A stretch of DNA of 64,000 nt from Campylobacter gracilis (GCF_018374135.1 NZ_JAHAFS010000008.1:26797-90796); one strand, 5' to 3'; shown: positions 34,364 to 44,235, counted from the stretch's first letter. Program-made: numbers and translations. Notes: generated from the sequence alone by a model not told the origin.

Positions 34364-34935
34364 GCTATAAATTTAAAGAGCACGGCGATAAAAATGCAGC
34401 GTGCGATAGTGAAGAAAAAGAGGTTTGCGAACAGTGCGCGTCAGAGGCGAGCGAGCCGCAAGAGGCGCAGACATGCGACGATACCGACGCGCAGATACAA
34501 AAGCTTCAAAACGAGCTGAGTGAGATCACCGATAAATTTTACCGCGCCAATGCGGATTTTGAAAATCTCAAAAAACGTTTGGAAAAAGAAAAAGATAGCG
34601 CTGTTGCTTACGCTAGCGAGAGCTTTGCGAAGGATCTGCTGCCGATAATCGACGCGCTTGAGGAAGCCGCCAAAATTGATGTGGAAGGCAATGAGCTTGC
34701 AGATAAAATTGAGGTCGGCGTAAAACAATGTCTAAGCCTTTTTACAAAGACTTTTGAAAAATACGGTATCGTGCCGATAGCGACGGATGCAGGATTCGAT
34801 CCTAGCGTGCATAACGCCATCTCTATGATTGAAGCCGAAGGTGCTAAAAAAGGCGATATCGTTCAAGTATATCAAAAAGGCTATATGTATAAGCAGCGCG
34901 TTTTGCGCGCCGCTATGGTAGTGGTGGCGAAATAA
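34360..34935 (+). CDS. grpE: Nucleotide-exchange factor GrpE
   Basis: A 191-residue co-chaperone that releases ADP from DnaK. An acidic, Glu/Asp/Cys-rich N-terminus is followed by a long coiled coil (residues ~45-90, LQNELSEITDKFYRANADFENLKKR) and the beta-wing with FDPSVHNAISMIEAEGAKKGD. Four-base overlap with hrcA, and 44 bases before dnaK. Confidence 0.95.
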   Translation: MSYKFKEHGDKNAACDSEEKEVCEQCASEASEPQEAQTCDDTDAQIQKLQNELSEITDKFYRANADFENLKKRLEKEKDSAVAYASESFAKDLLPIIDALEEAAKIDVEGNELADKIEVGVKQCLSLFTKTFEKYGIVPIATDAGFDPSVHNAISMIEAEGAKKGDIVQVYQKGYMYKQRVLRAAMVVVAK

Positions 34936-34979
34936 TCGCCCAAATTTTAAAATTTTAAATTCAATACAAAGGATAACAA

Positions 34980-36866
34980 ATGGCAAAAGTCATAGGCATT
35001 GACCTAGGAACAACAAACTCGTGCGTAAGCATATTCGAGCGCGGCGAGAGCAAGATCATACCGAATAAAGAGGGTAAAAACACCACTCCGTCGGTAGTCG
35101 CTTTCACCGACAAAGGCGAGGTTTTAGTAGGCGACAGCGCCAAGCGCCAAGCAGTCACTAACCCCGAAAAGACGATCTACTCGATCAAACGCATCATGGG
35201 TCTTATGATGAATGAAAAAAATGCGCAGGAGGCCAAAAAGCGCCTACCGTATAAGATTATCGACCGAAATGGCGCGTGCGCGGTAGAGATCGCAGGCAAG
35301 GTTTATACGCCGCAAGAAATTTCAGCCAAGGTGCTAATCAAGCTAAAAGAGGATGCTGAGGCGTTTTTGGGCGAGCCGGTTGTCGATGCGGTCATTACTG
35401 TGCCTGCGTATTTCAACGACAGCCAAAGAAAAGCTACAAAAGAAGCAGGAACAATCGCGGGCCTAAATGTGCTTCGCATCATTAACGAGCCTACCGCAGC
35501 GGCGCTTGCGTATGGGCTGGATAAAAAAGAATCTGAAAAGATCGTCGTTTACGATCTGGGCGGCGGTACATTCGACGTAACCGTGCTAGAAACCGGCGAT
35601 AGCGTCGTAGAAGTTTTAGCTACCGGCGGTAATGCGTTTTTGGGCGGCGATGATTTCGATAACAAGCTGATCGACTTTTTAACCTCGGAATTTCAATCTG
35701 AAACAGGCATCGACTTGCGCGGCGATGTCATGGCTATGCAGCGCCTAAAAGAGGCTGCGGAAAACGCCAAAAAAGAGCTAAGCAGCGCGATGGAAACGAC
35801 GGTAAATTTACCTTTCATCACTGCTGATGCTACAGGTCCAAAGCACCTGATGAAAACTATCACTAGAGCTAAATTTGAAAGTATGATCGATTCTTTGGTA
35901 GATGAGACCATAAGCACGCTTAAAAAGGTCGTAAGCGATGCAGGTCTTAGCATGAACGACATAAAAGAAGTCGTCATGGTGGGCGGCTCGACGCGCGTGC
36001 CACTCGTGCAAGAGGAGGTCAAAAAGGCTTTCGGCAAGGAGCTAAATAAGAGCGTAAACCCTGATGAAGTCGTAGCAATCGGCGCGGCTATCCAAGGCGC
36101 GGTCATCAAAGGCGACGTAAAAGACGTGCTGCTACTCGACGTCACTCCGCTAAGTCTCGGCATCGAAACCTTGGGTGGCGTGATGACCAAGATCATCGAG
36201 AAGGGAACTACGATACCTACGAAAAAATCTCAAACCTTCTCGACAGCAGAGGATAATCAAAGCGCAGTTACGATCAACGTCTTGCAGGGCGAGCGCGAGT
36301 TTGCGAAAGACAACAAATCGTTAGGAAATTTCAATCTTGAAGGTATCATGCCCGCTCCTCGCGGTGTACCGCAGATCGAGGTGGAATTTAACATCGATGC
36401 GAACGGAATTTTAACCGTTTCAGCAAAAGACAAGGCTACCGGCAAGGCAACCGATATCCGCATCACCGGCTCAAGCGGCTTAAGCGATGCCGAGATCGAT
36501 AAGATGGTAAAGGACGCCGAGCTTCACAAAGAGGAAGACAACAAGCGCAAAGAAACCGTCGAGACCCGCAACCAAGCCGATAGCATCGCACATCAAACCG
36601 AAAAGAGCCTAAGCGAGATGGGCGAGAAGGTGCCGGGTGATCTACGCGCTAAGATCGAGGGCGCGCTAAACGATCTAAAAGCCGTGCTAAAGGATGAAAA
36701 CGCAAGCAAGGAAGCGATAAACTCCAAAGTAGAAGCCCTAAGCAAGGTCGCCGAGGATCTATACAAGGCTGCCAGCGCAAATCAGGGCGCGCAAGGCGGA
36801 TCGCAAAGCTCCGGCTCAAACGGCGGTAAAAAAGACGATGACGTCATTGACGCCGAAGTCGAATAA
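34980..36866 (+). CDS. dnaK: Chaperone DnaK (Hsp70)
   Basis: A 628-residue Hsp70. The ATPase domain shows [13 protein letters not shown], the phosphate-1 loop, [13 protein letters not shown] and [11 protein letters not shown]. The linker [20 protein letters not shown] leads to the substrate-binding domain, and the C-terminus ends in the EVE-type acidic tail ([10 protein letters not shown]). AAAGGATAACAA precedes the ATG. Last gene of the hrcA-grpE-dnaK operon; dnaJ is not here. Confidence 0.98.
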   Translation: MAKVIGIDLGTTNSCVSIFERGESKIIPNKEGKNTTPSVVAFTDKGEVLVGDSAKRQAVTNPEKTIYSIKRIMGLMMNEKNAQEAKKRLPYKIIDRNGACAVEIAGKVYTPQEISAKVLIKLKEDAEAFLGEPVVDAVITVPAYFNDSQRKATKEAGTIAGLNVLRIINEPTAAALAYGLDKKESEKIVVYDLGGGTFDVTVLETGDSVVEVLATGGNAFLGGDDFDNKLIDFLTSEFQSETGIDLRGDVMAMQRLKEAAENAKKELSSAMETTVNLPFITADATGPKHLMKTITRAKFESMIDSLVDETISTLKKVVSDAGLSMNDIKEVVMVGGSTRVPLVQEEVKKAFGKELNKSVNPDEVVAIGAAIQGAVIKGDVKDVLLLDVTPLSLGIETLGGVMTKIIEKGTTIPTKKSQTFSTAEDNQSAVTINVLQGEREFAKDNKSLGNFNLEGIMPAPRGVPQIEVEFNIDANGILTVSAKDKATGKATDIRITGSSGLSDAEIDKMVKDAELHKEEDNKRKETVETRNQADSIAHQTEKSLSEMGEKVPGDLRAKIEGALNDLKAVLKDENASKEAINSKVEALSKVAEDLYKAASANQGAQGGSQSSGSNGGKKDDDVIDAEVE

Positions 36867-36988
36867 CACCAACGCAAAGTGAAATTTTATAACCGCGCGC
36901 CCGGTAGTTTTGCCTGCGCTTGAAAGGCAATTTTATCAGCGCGTGACAAAGCAGGCTTTGTAACCGGGCATAAAATTTCATAGCTTCA

Positions 36989-37021
36989 TAAGCTTGGGCG
37001 TTTTTCATACGCCCAAGCTTA
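36989..37021. terminator. Strong hairpin downstream of dnaK
   Basis: Perfect 13-base stem TAAGCTTGGGCGT / ACGCCCAAGCTTA with a 7-base loop (TTTTTCA), 122 bases after the dnaK stop. No T-run follows, so it may be an mRNA-stabilising or attenuating stem rather than a classical terminator. Confidence 0.5.
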
Positions 37022-37335
37022 ACCGCAACTTCAAATTAAATTCCCAACAAACTAAAATTTTGAGTCGCACATAAATACTACTAAATTTTGCTCTGTATAA
37101 ATATCGCTAGACATTAGAGCATATATCCAAATGCGATCGAGAAATTTCCCCACACCGATCTCAAATATAGCTGGAATTTTAAACCTATTTCCTACAAACG
37201 GCACTGCGATAAATTTAAACGTATGGCGAGAAAGTAAAAAATGTATCGTAAAAAGACGCAGTAAAAAACGCCCGCTAAATTTTAGAGGCAAAAGAGCTAA
37301 ATTTAAAGGCGCGCAGATTGATTTATTAAAAAGCA

Positions 37336-37369
37336 AAAGCCCAAAGATGGCGATTCGCCTTTGGGCTTT
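37336..37369 (-). terminator. Rho-independent terminator of tupA
   Basis: Read on the minus strand: a stem AAAGCCCAAA / TTTGGGCTTT with an inner GGCG/CGCC stem, followed by TGCTTTTT. It lies 25 bases after the tupA stop, the clearest intrinsic terminator in the window. Confidence 0.75.
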
Positions 37370-37393
37370 AAATTTAGCTTTATTTAGCTAGAG

Positions 37394-38212
37394 CTAGTTC
37401 TTGCGAGTATTCGCATCAGGGGTGAAAAGCGGCTTATTTAGCAGCTTGAAATCGCCTACGAACTTCTGCCCCTTCTCGCTAGTGATCCATTTGATGAAGC
37501 GCTGCGCATTTTCGTAGTCGGCTTTTGGGCAGTGCTTTGGATTGACCGCGATTACGGAGTAAAAATTCTTCAGATCGTTATCGCCTTCGTTGATGATAAC
37601 CATATCGGGATTGCCCTTTTTATTATCCTCGTATTTGATGTAAGTGCCGCGATCGGTGAAGGTCACGCCTTTTTGCTCGGCGGCTGCGTTGATCGTAGCG
37701 ATCATACCTTGACCGGTTTGGTTATACCACGCCTCATTTTCAGGCACAGCGCCCTCAACCTTTTTCCAAATACCTTTCTCTTTGTTATCGGTGCCCGATT
37801 TATCACCGCGAGAGAAAAATTTAATCTTTTCCGCCTTGATCAGCTCAAACGAGCCCTTAAGGTCTTTGCCTTTAAATTTAGGCGCGATGGATTTATCGGC
37901 GATGAGGATAAAATCATTATACATAACGGGCGTGCGATCAACGCCGAAGCCTTTTTCTACAAATTCTTTCTCGACCTTCGGCGAATGTACGAAAAGTATG
38001 TCCGCATCGCAGTTCTCGCCAAGCTTTAGAGCAGCACCCGTGCCTACCGCCGTCCATTTGATATCGACGCCGGTTTCCGCCTTATACGCAGGATAGATCG
38101 CATCTAGCAAGCCCGTATTATCGGTGCTCGTTGTAGTTGCCATCACTAAATCGTTATCGGCGGCAAAAAGGCTCGCACTAAGAGCGAGCGAAACAAAAAA
38201 TATTTTTTTCAT
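37394..38212 (-). CDS. tupA: Tungstate ABC transporter substrate-binding protein TupA
   Basis: A 272-residue periplasmic protein with a signal peptide (residues 1-18, KKIFFVSLALSASLFA). TupA hallmarks are visible: ATTTSTDNTGLLD (oxyanion site), TAVGTGAALKLGENCDADIL and VMYNDFILI. It binds tungstate, used in place of molybdate in pterin enzymes. It is transcribed divergently from tupBC, as in C. jejuni (Cj1540 versus Cj1539c/Cj1538c). RBS AAGGAG upstream of ATG 38212. Confidence 0.93.
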   Translation of the reverse strand: MKKIFFVSLALSASLFAADNDLVMATTTSTDNTGLLDAIYPAYKAETGVDIKWTAVGTGAALKLGENCDADILFVHSPKVEKEFVEKGFGVDRTPVMYNDFILIADKSIAPKFKGKDLKGSFELIKAEKIKFFSRGDKSGTDNKEKGIWKKVEGAVPENEAWYNQTGQGMIATINAAAEQKGVTFTDRGTYIKYEDNKKGNPDMVIINEGDNDLKNFYSVIAVNPKHCPKADYENAQRFIKWITSEKGQKFVGDFKLLNKPLFTPDANTRKN

Positions 38213-38232
38213 GTTATCTCCTTTAAAAAATG

Positions 38233-38245
38233 TGCTATTATAGCA
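38233..38245. promoter_or_regulatory. Palindrome over the tupA -10 box in the tupA/tupB divergent region
   Basis: TGCTATTATAGCA is a perfect dyad with a central T. On the minus strand it reads TGCTATAATAGCA and contains an extended -10 element (TGCTATAAT, core at 38237-38242) for tupA, giving a very short leader. A regulator bound here would block tupA directly and could affect tupBC. ModE is encoded in this window, but in C. jejuni ModE is not known to control tup, so the factor is unknown. Confidence 0.55.
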
Positions 38246-38289
38246 TATAAATTTGGTTTATAAATATGCCAAAATAGAACATTTAGGAC

Positions 38290-38988
38290 GTGATCTTGGA
38301 CTTTATTTTAGAAGGAATTTTAAGCGCATTCGGACTGCTTTTTAGCGGCGATGCGGAGACCTTTTCGGCGATTAAAGCAACGCTTTATACTTCGAGTATC
38401 TCGATACTTTTTGCGATTATAACCGGCTTTCCGATAGGATTTATCCTCGGATTTTACGAATTTCGCGCTCGCAGAACGCTTAGACTTTTAAGCGACGTCG
38501 CACTTGCGATGCCCACTGTAGCGATAGGACTGATACTTTATGCTTTCATCTCCAGAAACGGTCCTTTTGGCGAGCTGGGGCTGCTTTTTACGCTCAAGGC
38601 CGTGATGCTCGGGCAGTTTGTGCTGGCGCTTCCTATCATCGTCTCGCTAAGCGCCAGCGTCATCGAAAATATGGATAAGAAGCACTATCTAAACATTATG
38701 AACTACCGCCTAAGCCCGCTAAATTTAATCCTTTGCGTGCTTTACGAGCTGCGCTACGCCCTGCTGGTCGTCATCGCCACCGCTTACGGGCGGATCGTCG
38801 CCGAGGTAGGCGTAGCGATGATGATCGGCGGCAATATCAAATATTTCACCCGCACGATCACCACGGCGATCTCGCTTGAGACCAACAAGGGCGAGTTTGC
38901 GATGGGTATAGCGCTCGCGCTAGTGCTGATTTTAATAGCGTTTGCGGTAAATTTAGCCATCCACGCGCTAAAAAGGCTAGATCGATGA
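38290..38988 (+). CDS. tupB: Tungstate ABC transporter permease TupB
   Basis: A 232-residue inner-membrane permease with about six spans. It has the cytoplasmic EAA-type loop region (NIMNYRLSPLNLILCVLYELR) and AYGRIVAEVGVAMMIGGNIK, typical of the TupB/ModB branch. The start is GTG 38290 or TTG 38296. The 3' end overlaps the ATPase gene as ATGA. Confidence 0.92.
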   Translation: MILDFILEGILSAFGLLFSGDAETFSAIKATLYTSSISILFAIITGFPIGFILGFYEFRARRTLRLLSDVALAMPTVAIGLILYAFISRNGPFGELGLLFTLKAVMLGQFVLALPIIVSLSASVIENMDKKHYLNIMNYRLSPLNLILCVLYELRYALLVVIATAYGRIVAEVGVAMMIGGNIKYFTRTITTAISLETNKGEFAMGIALALVLILIAFAVNLAIHALKRLDR

Positions 38989-40199
38989 ATGCAGATAAGC
39001 AAACGCGTCCTAGCAAGAATTTCACGGACAAAAACCGAGCGGGCAAAGAGCGCGAAAATTTTATGAGCGAAAATTCCACAGACGTAAATTATGCAGGTGA
39101 GAATTCTACGAGCGCAAATTTTGTCGCTAAGAATTCTGCGGGTGAAAATTCTGCGAATGAAAATTTCGCGACCGAGAATTCCGCGAGTGAGAAATTTACG
39201 GATAAGAATTCCGCCGCCGTGCGATCTGTACCCAATAGCGAGCTGATCTCGGCGCGGGATCTGGTGCTGCGCTACGGACGGAGCGAAATTCTAAATATCC
39301 CCAGCCTCGATCTAAATACGAGCGGCATCACGGCGCTTTTGGGCTCTAACGGCAGCGGCAAATCCACGCTACTGCGGATTTTGGCCTTTTTGCAGCGCCC
39401 AAGTAGCGGCAGCGTGGAGCTTTGGGGGCAGCAGGCGCCCTCTTTGCAAACGCTGCGGCAGATCTGCCTGCTGCTGCCCGAGCCCGTACTTTTAAAACGC
39501 AGCGTGGAGCAAAATTTTAAATTTGCGCTCAAAAGCCGCGGCGCGCTTGCGGAATTTGACGAGCGAGTGGATGAAGCGCTCGACCTAACGGGGCTTGATA
39601 GAAGTTTTTTATCAAAGAAGCATTTCGAGCTTAGCTCGGGGCAGGCACAGCGCATCGCGTTTGCGCTCGCTCTGGCGCAGCGCGCGAAGCTCTATCTGCT
39701 CGACGAGCCGACCAACAGCCTCGATCTTGCCGCCTCTAAGCTCTTTGCGCGCGCGATTTTATTTATGCGAAGTCGTTACGGCTGCGGTTTTATCATCGCC
39801 AGCCACGATGAGAAATGGCTCAGCGCGATCGCGCAAAGAAGCGTATTTCTGCATCGCGGCAAGATATGCGAGTTTGAATACAAAAACATCTTTGATGTGC
39901 AAAACGGAGTTTTAAAATTTTCGGATGAAATTTCGCTGCGCCTTGAAGAGGGGCTCGCATGCGCCCGCAAAATCGCGATAAATCCGAGTAAAATTTTATT
40001 ATCCCAAAGCCCGTTTGAGTGCTGCTTCGCGGGTATTTTACACTCGGTTTCGCTTCAGTACGGCTCCTCGCTACTCATCAAGATCAAAGCGGGCGATCTG
40101 CTACTAAAATGCGTCACGGCGCAGGATGAGCGGCGCTGGAGCGCGGGCGAGAGGATCTATTTCGGATTTGAAGACGGCGCGTTTTTAGGGCTGGAATAA
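38985..40199 (+). CDS. tupC: Tungstate ABC transporter ATPase TupC with an N-terminal pentapeptide-repeat extension
   Basis: A 404-residue protein. Residues ~85-300 form an ABC ATPase: Walker A GSNGSGKST, signature LSSGQAQRIA, Walker B LYLLDEPTNSLD and the H-loop ASHDEKW. A C-terminal ~100-residue part resembles the TOBE-like regulatory domain of Mod/Tup ATPases (ILHSVSLQYGSSLLIKIKAG). Residues 1-84 are an extension absent from the family: five-residue units such as SENST, AGENS, SANF, VAKNS, AGENS, ANENF, ATENS. It starts by ATGA overlap with tupB, so the extension is likely translated; a downstream start near residue 85 is possible if it is not. Confidence 0.9.
   Translation: MNADKQTRPSKNFTDKNRAGKERENFMSENSTDVNYAGENSTSANFVAKNSAGENSANENFATENSASEKFTDKNSAAVRSVPNSELISARDLVLRYGRSEILNIPSLDLNTSGITALLGSNGSGKSTLLRILAFLQRPSSGSVELWGQQAPSLQTLRQICLLLPEPVLLKRSVEQNFKFALKSRGALAEFDERVDEALDLTGLDRSFLSKKHFELSSGQAQRIAFALALAQRAKLYLLDEPTNSLDLAASKLFARAILFMRSRYGCGFIIASHDEKWLSAIAQRSVFLHRGKICEFEYKNIFDVQNGVLKFSDEISLRLEEGLACARKIAINPSKILLSQSPFECCFAGILHSVSLQYGSSLLIKIKAGDLLLKCVTAQDERRWSAGERIYFGFEDGAFLGLE
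39017..39211 (+). repeat. 15-base RAATTY ladder in the 5' end of tupC
   Basis: RAATTY words start at 39017, 39056, 39071, 39101, 39116, 39131, 39146, 39161, 39176, 39192 and 39206. From 39056 on they follow an exact 15-base ladder with one decayed rung (AAATTA at 39086) and one shifted by a base (39192). The encoded units are x-x-E/K-N-[SF]. Confidence 0.85.
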
Positions 40200-40693
40200 T
40201 TCTGCGCGAAGTGCGGATAAGCTTAATTTTGCTTTTAGAATTTTTATTCGCGCGGCACTAATAAATTTCATTTCTGCCTCAAATTTTCACTGCGAACCAT
40301 CTAGCGCGGCGTACCCGGCGAAACAGAGCATAAAAATTTGCGCCTTTAAATTTTGAAATTTACAGGCATGGCTTTGCCTAGCGGCGCAGTGTGAAATTTT
40401 GAAATTCCATTGCTAAGAAATTTTAAAGCTTAGCCGCGAATGCAGCTAACAGGATTTTGAAATTCCACAATTTCTAGGCGCGGAATTTCAAATTCTAAAT
40501 TTTAATTCCGCAGGGCGTGCCGTTTATTTCGCCTGCAGCGCAAAGGCGTAACGATGGTAAGAATTCCGCGGTGCAAAACCCGCGCAAAATTCCAAAGAAA
40601 CGGCGCGGAATTCCGATAAATTTTAAAAACGGTGCGGGATTTTATAAAATTTCACGAGCTCAAAAAAGCGGCAAAGTTCTAACCTCACGCTGC
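40200..40693. other. Intergenic RAATTY-rich region between tupC and the class V aminotransferase gene
   Basis: About 490 bases, convergent genes on both sides. Most of it is units with GAAATTT, GAAATTCC or GGAATTCC (dense around 40340-40510 and 40570-40660). One plus-strand open frame (40517-41056) is a shadow of the aminotransferase gene. Confidence 0.6.
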
Positions 40694-42019
40694 TTAAATT
40701 TTCCCGCCGAACATCTCATACATCGCCTTTTCCTCGCCCCAAAGATCGCGGTGCTTTTTGATGCAGGATTTTATCGCGTCCACGAGATAGAGCACGTCTT
40801 GCTCGGTGTGCGTGTAGTGCAGGCTTGCCCGCACGAAGCCGGGCTTGCTCTCAGGCATGCGCCCCTCCTTGATGCCCAGCAGATCGTGAGCGTACGGCCC
40901 CGCGCACATCACGCCCGCGCGCGTCTGGATACCGTAGTCGTTGCTAAGGCTCGCGGCAAAATCATACGCCGAGATGCCGCGCACGTTAAAGGAAATTATC
41001 GGCAGCCGCGGCACGCCCTTTGGAGCGTAGTTTATGATCTCGTCAATGCCTGCTAGCTCGCGCTCAAAAAGCCGCGCAAGCTCATCCTCGGCGCTTTTTA
41101 TTTGCTCGAAACCAACCTCGTTTCGCAGCGCGTAGGCTAAATTTGCCCGCATGAGCCCGATTATGGGCGGCGTACCGCCCTCCTCTAGCTGCTCGGGATT
41201 TTTCAAAAACACGTGTCCTTCACGGCTGGCGTAGGCGACCGTCCCGCCTGCGGCAAAGGTAGGCACATCACTGTTAAGTAGCTCCTTTTTGATCGCCAAA
41301 AGCCCGCAGCTTGCAGGCCCGCCGAGTAGCTTATGCGGCGAGAGGAAAATCGCGTCGAAATGGTCGCAGTCTAAATTTGCGTGCGAGCTAAGCGCCGCGC
41401 AGTCAAAGGCTACTATCCCGCCCGCGGCTCTGATTAGCTCGCTGATCTTTTTGTAGTCGCTGACGACGCCCGTGACATTTGAGGCGGCGCTAAACGAGCC
41501 GATGATGCGGCGTCCCGCATTTAGCTTCAAGATGCGCTCAAACGCGAGCAGATCGATCTCGCCAGACTCGCTAAGCGGCACGCGCAGGTAGTCGCAAAGC
41601 CCCTCGCGAAAGCTAAGCTCGTTTGAATGGTGTTCGTATGGCGAAACGAGCACGAGCGGAAGCTGCGCGGCGCGTAAATTTGCCTCGCCGATAGCGCCTC
41701 TGGTCGCAGGCGGCAGGTAGATGCCGAGCAGCTCCTGAAATTTTTTGATCGCGGCCGTCGCGCCCTGCCCGCAGGCGATGAGACAAAACCGCTCGTCAAG
41801 CCCAAGTAGCTTTTTTAGGCTCTCACGCGCGCCCTCGTAGCGCCGCTGCGTGATGATGGCGCTGGAGCTACTGTCGGAGTGGGTGTTGGCGTAGGTTTTG
41901 AGGACCTCTGCTATCTCGCGCTCTACGGGCTCGTAGGCAAGCCCCGAAGCCGCGAAATCAAAATAATGCACGCCCAGTTTTAGTATGATATTTTTTCGAA
42001 TTTCGTCTAAACTTAACAT
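40694..42019 (-). CDS. Class V aminotransferase (cysteine desulfurase-like PLP enzyme)
   Basis: A 441-residue PLP enzyme. The start gives VHYFDFAASGLAYEPVERE, and the phosphate-binding loop is in ACGQGATAAIKKFQEL. SPYEHHSNELSFRE is typical of the NifS/CsdA-like class, and the Schiff-base Lys is in IFLSPHKLLGGPASCG. C. jejuni has a related class V enzyme (Cj0791c) of unknown role. It is distinct from IscS. The substrate is not known. Stands alone on the minus strand. Confidence 0.87.
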   Translation of the reverse strand: MLSLDEIRKNIILKLGVHYFDFAASGLAYEPVEREIAEVLKTYANTHSDSSSSAIITQRRYEGARESLKKLLGLDERFCLIACGQGATAAIKKFQELLGIYLPPATRGAIGEANLRAAQLPLVLVSPYEHHSNELSFREGLCDYLRVPLSESGEIDLLAFERILKLNAGRRIIGSFSAASNVTGVVSDYKKISELIRAAGGIVAFDCAALSSHANLDCDHFDAIFLSPHKLLGGPASCGLLAIKKELLNSDVPTFAAGGTVAYASREGHVFLKNPEQLEEGGTPPIIGLMRANLAYALRNEVGFEQIKSAEDELARLFERELAGIDEIINYAPKGVPRLPIISFNVRGISAYDFAASLSNDYGIQTRAGVMCAGPYAHDLLGIKEGRMPESKPGFVRASLHYTHTEQDVLYLVDAIKSCIKKHRDLWGEEKAMYEMFGGKI

Positions 42020-42183
42020 TCGCGACCTTTAAAATTTAAGTGATTAAAGTGATTAATTATAGTGAAATTTGGATTAATTTAGGGCCTAGCGACTGGCAGG
42101 GAAAAATTTTAATGATAATTTAGGAAAGCTTTGCCTACTATATCGCTTAAGTTCTTATGCTATATAGTTTTACTCCTTCAAAT

Positions 42184-43638
42184 TTATTGATTACTATCTA
42201 GTTTTTTAGCTGCTTCTTGTCTTAGAATTTCGGCATAATCTTTTATATCTATTTTCTCACCGTTATGTAGAATTTTTACTTTTGCTTCCTCTAACATTTC
42301 CTCAAAATTTAAATATTTAAAAAATGTCTCAATATCGAATGCCTCAGTACTATTTTTATCTTTTAGGCTGTTTTTTTGCAAAATCTCTTCATCGCTCAGC
42401 CCATTGCCGCAAAGAGCTTTATATCTATCTATTTTCATATTATAGAAATTTAATATTTTAATATCCGGTTCTAGCTTAGTACATTTTTTATCGTTTGGCA
42501 TATAGCCGAAAAATTTTATAAAATCTTTTTCTTTCCAGTATCTATCTGTTCCCTTTTCCCTCTCTTCATTATTTTTAACTTCCCATCTCCCTCGAAGAGC
42601 CCAATCATATGATTCTAAAATCTTTTCTCCATAGCAGTAATCGTTCATATGATTTATGTAAGACTCCTTCTTCTTTATAGATCCAGCTAAACTATCCAAA
42701 CAATTTCTATAAGCCGTAACAATATCATCTTGACTCGGTAGACCATCTATATTATATTTTATTAATAATTTTAATTTATCTTCGTATATAGGTTCTCTTG
42801 GCAGAGAGTTATAAATAGATTTTTTAAAGATATTTTTTTGTTTAAACGAAACGCCGTTCTCACTTAAATAATATAGAGCGCTTTTATATTCTTTTGGTCT
42901 TATACCGCTTTGCAGCATCATATCGGCAATTTCTATCAAATTACTATATATTGCATAGTTTAATGGATAAATAGGGTCTTTTGAGGATTCTCCCTTTATG
43001 CATCCAGTAAATTTTACATCTATTTTATTATTATCAACTATAATTTCTGTATCTTTGGAATACCAAGGGCATCCTATATACCCTTGTACTATATCAATCT
43101 CATTAAATTTAATTCCATTATCGAGCAATAGTTTAACAGTATTAGTAGCATTATTTTCTATCGCATAAGCCATAGCGGATAGCTTGTATTCGTCTTTTTT
43201 ATGTATATCCGCACCTAGCTTTATAAGCTCTTGAGTGGTATTTGTATCATTCCAAAAGCTAGAATACATCACGGGCGTTACCCCTCCGTGCATAGTATGA
43301 TTGGCGGTTAGATTATTATCTTTCATAAATTTTAAAATTTCATCAGTTTGCTTGCTTTTTAAAAGTCTTTTTAGCTCTACGTCTGTGGCGGGTTCTTTAA
43401 ATACGTTTTTCGGATTTGAATTGTAATCTATATCCCAGTAGCGAAACGCAAAGCTATCGACCTCTTCTTGGGTTACGTATTTGCTAAGACCCGGCACTTT
43501 GGAGACATTAGTATCTGAAGTAACGGTGAAATGGGTTTGTTTGCGCTCCGTAAGACCTGATCTTTCGGCTAGCAGATACAGCGCGCATACGACTACCACG
43601 CAGATAGCATAAATAAACCGAAGTTTGAAGCTTTTCAA
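42184..43638 (-). CDS. Membrane-anchored ankyrin-repeat protein
   Basis: A 484-residue protein, clearly AT-richer than its neighbours, with one N-terminal span (residues ~7-24) and ankyrin-type repeats at residues ~115-180 (HGGVTPVMYSSFW, then ELIKLGADIHKKDEYKLSAM, then AIENNATNTVKLLLDNGIKF) and ~225-265. The rest is Lys/Asp/Tyr-rich without recognised domains. The start is TTG 43638 with AAGGGG six bases upstream. Ankyrin proteins of this type occur in accessory regions of Campylobacter; base composition suggests recent acquisition. Confidence 0.75.
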   Translation of the reverse strand: MKSFKLRFIYAICVVVVCALYLLAERSGLTERKQTHFTVTSDTNVSKVPGLSKYVTQEEVDSFAFRYWDIDYNSNPKNVFKEPATDVELKRLLKSKQTDEILKFMKDNNLTANHTMHGGVTPVMYSSFWNDTNTTQELIKLGADIHKKDEYKLSAMAYAIENNATNTVKLLLDNGIKFNEIDIVQGYIGCPWYSKDTEIIVDNNKIDVKFTGCIKGESSKDPIYPLNYAIYSNLIEIADMMLQSGIRPKEYKSALYYLSENGVSFKQKNIFKKSIYNSLPREPIYEDKLKLLIKYNIDGLPSQDDIVTAYRNCLDSLAGSIKKKESYINHMNDYCYGEKILESYDWALRGRWEVKNNEEREKGTDRYWKEKDFIKFFGYMPNDKKCTKLEPDIKILNFYNMKIDRYKALCGNGLSDEEILQKNSLKDKNSTEAFDIETFFKYLNFEEMLEEAKVKILHNGEKIDIKDYAEILRQEAAKKLDSNQ

Positions 43639-44029
43639 AATTTCCCCTTAGAATTTTGCTCGCGACTATACCCAATCAGTACTTAATAAAATATAAATAC
43701 TATATAGGCACGATAAGCAAAGCTGAGCGAAAAATGTCGTTGGCAGGGTTTAAATAATGAAATCTTTCAAGTAAATTTGGCGAACGAATATTGTCATAGA
43801 CCTTATTTGCGTAGCTATATCCTCTATTTACACCTACGCTAGGCTCTATATCCGAAGCTTGTTCGCTGTAAATTTACCGCAACATCTTTGCGCAAGCTCT
43901 TCTTGAAAGCACAAACCCGAAAATCATTGTCGTGCTAATGATCGGCAAGCCGCTGCCGTATCACAAAGAGCCGCTATTTTGCGGATCTGTTCGCAAGCTG
44001 CTCGCGCGAATATGAAGTACGCTTTGCGC
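43639..44029. other. Intergenic region upstream of the ankyrin-protein gene
   Basis: About 390 bases, no gene seen; short open frames lack RBS. Promoter elements for the ankyrin gene should be near 43660-43700, where the DNA is most AT-rich. Confidence 0.4.
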
Positions 44030-44218
44030 CTATTTGCCGATAAAATTTTTCTGCAGCCACTCCATCGCTTTTTCTTCGCTTTCAAATCTGCCGCTTTTGG
44101 CGACTTGAAACTGCCCCTCATAGAAGCGAATTCTAATACCGTCTTGGACGCTATCTACCTTGATACGAGTGATCCTGTCTTTATTTAGATAGGTTCGTTC
44201 GTTTAGCTTTACAAACAT
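44030..44218 (-). CDS. 62-residue protein of unknown function downstream of modE
   Basis: A compact, charged protein starting MFVKLNERTYLNKDRITRIKVDS and ending KAMEWLQKNFIGK, predicted beta strands followed by a C-terminal helix. AAAGGAGAAAACG precedes ATG 44218, a strong RBS. It lies 17 bases after the modE gene on the same strand and may be co-transcribed with fdhD-modE. No family recognised. Confidence 0.72.
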   Translation of the reverse strand: MFVKLNERTYLNKDRITRIKVDSVQDGIRIRFYEGQFQVAKSGRFESEEKAMEWLQKNFIGK

Positions 44219-44235
44219 CGTTTTCTCCTTTAAAT

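Larger units (their letters stand above)
36867..37393. other. Intergenic region between dnaK and tupA (convergent)
   Basis: About 530 bases. It contains the two hairpins listed separately at its centre and right end. Open frames at 37052-37336 (minus) and 37131-37391 (plus) overlap each other, have no family features and the plus one runs into the tupA terminator, so I treat the stretch as non-coding. Confidence 0.45.

Noticed and set aside
37052..37391. Two overlapping ORFs on opposite strands between dnaK and tupA
   Set aside because: Neither has a family signature; the plus-strand one runs through the tupA terminator hairpin.
43740..43820. Short words GGCAGGGTTT and GCGTAGCTAT shared with 59265-59295
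   Set aside because: Ten-base matches in different spacing; too short and inconsistent to be a repeat element.
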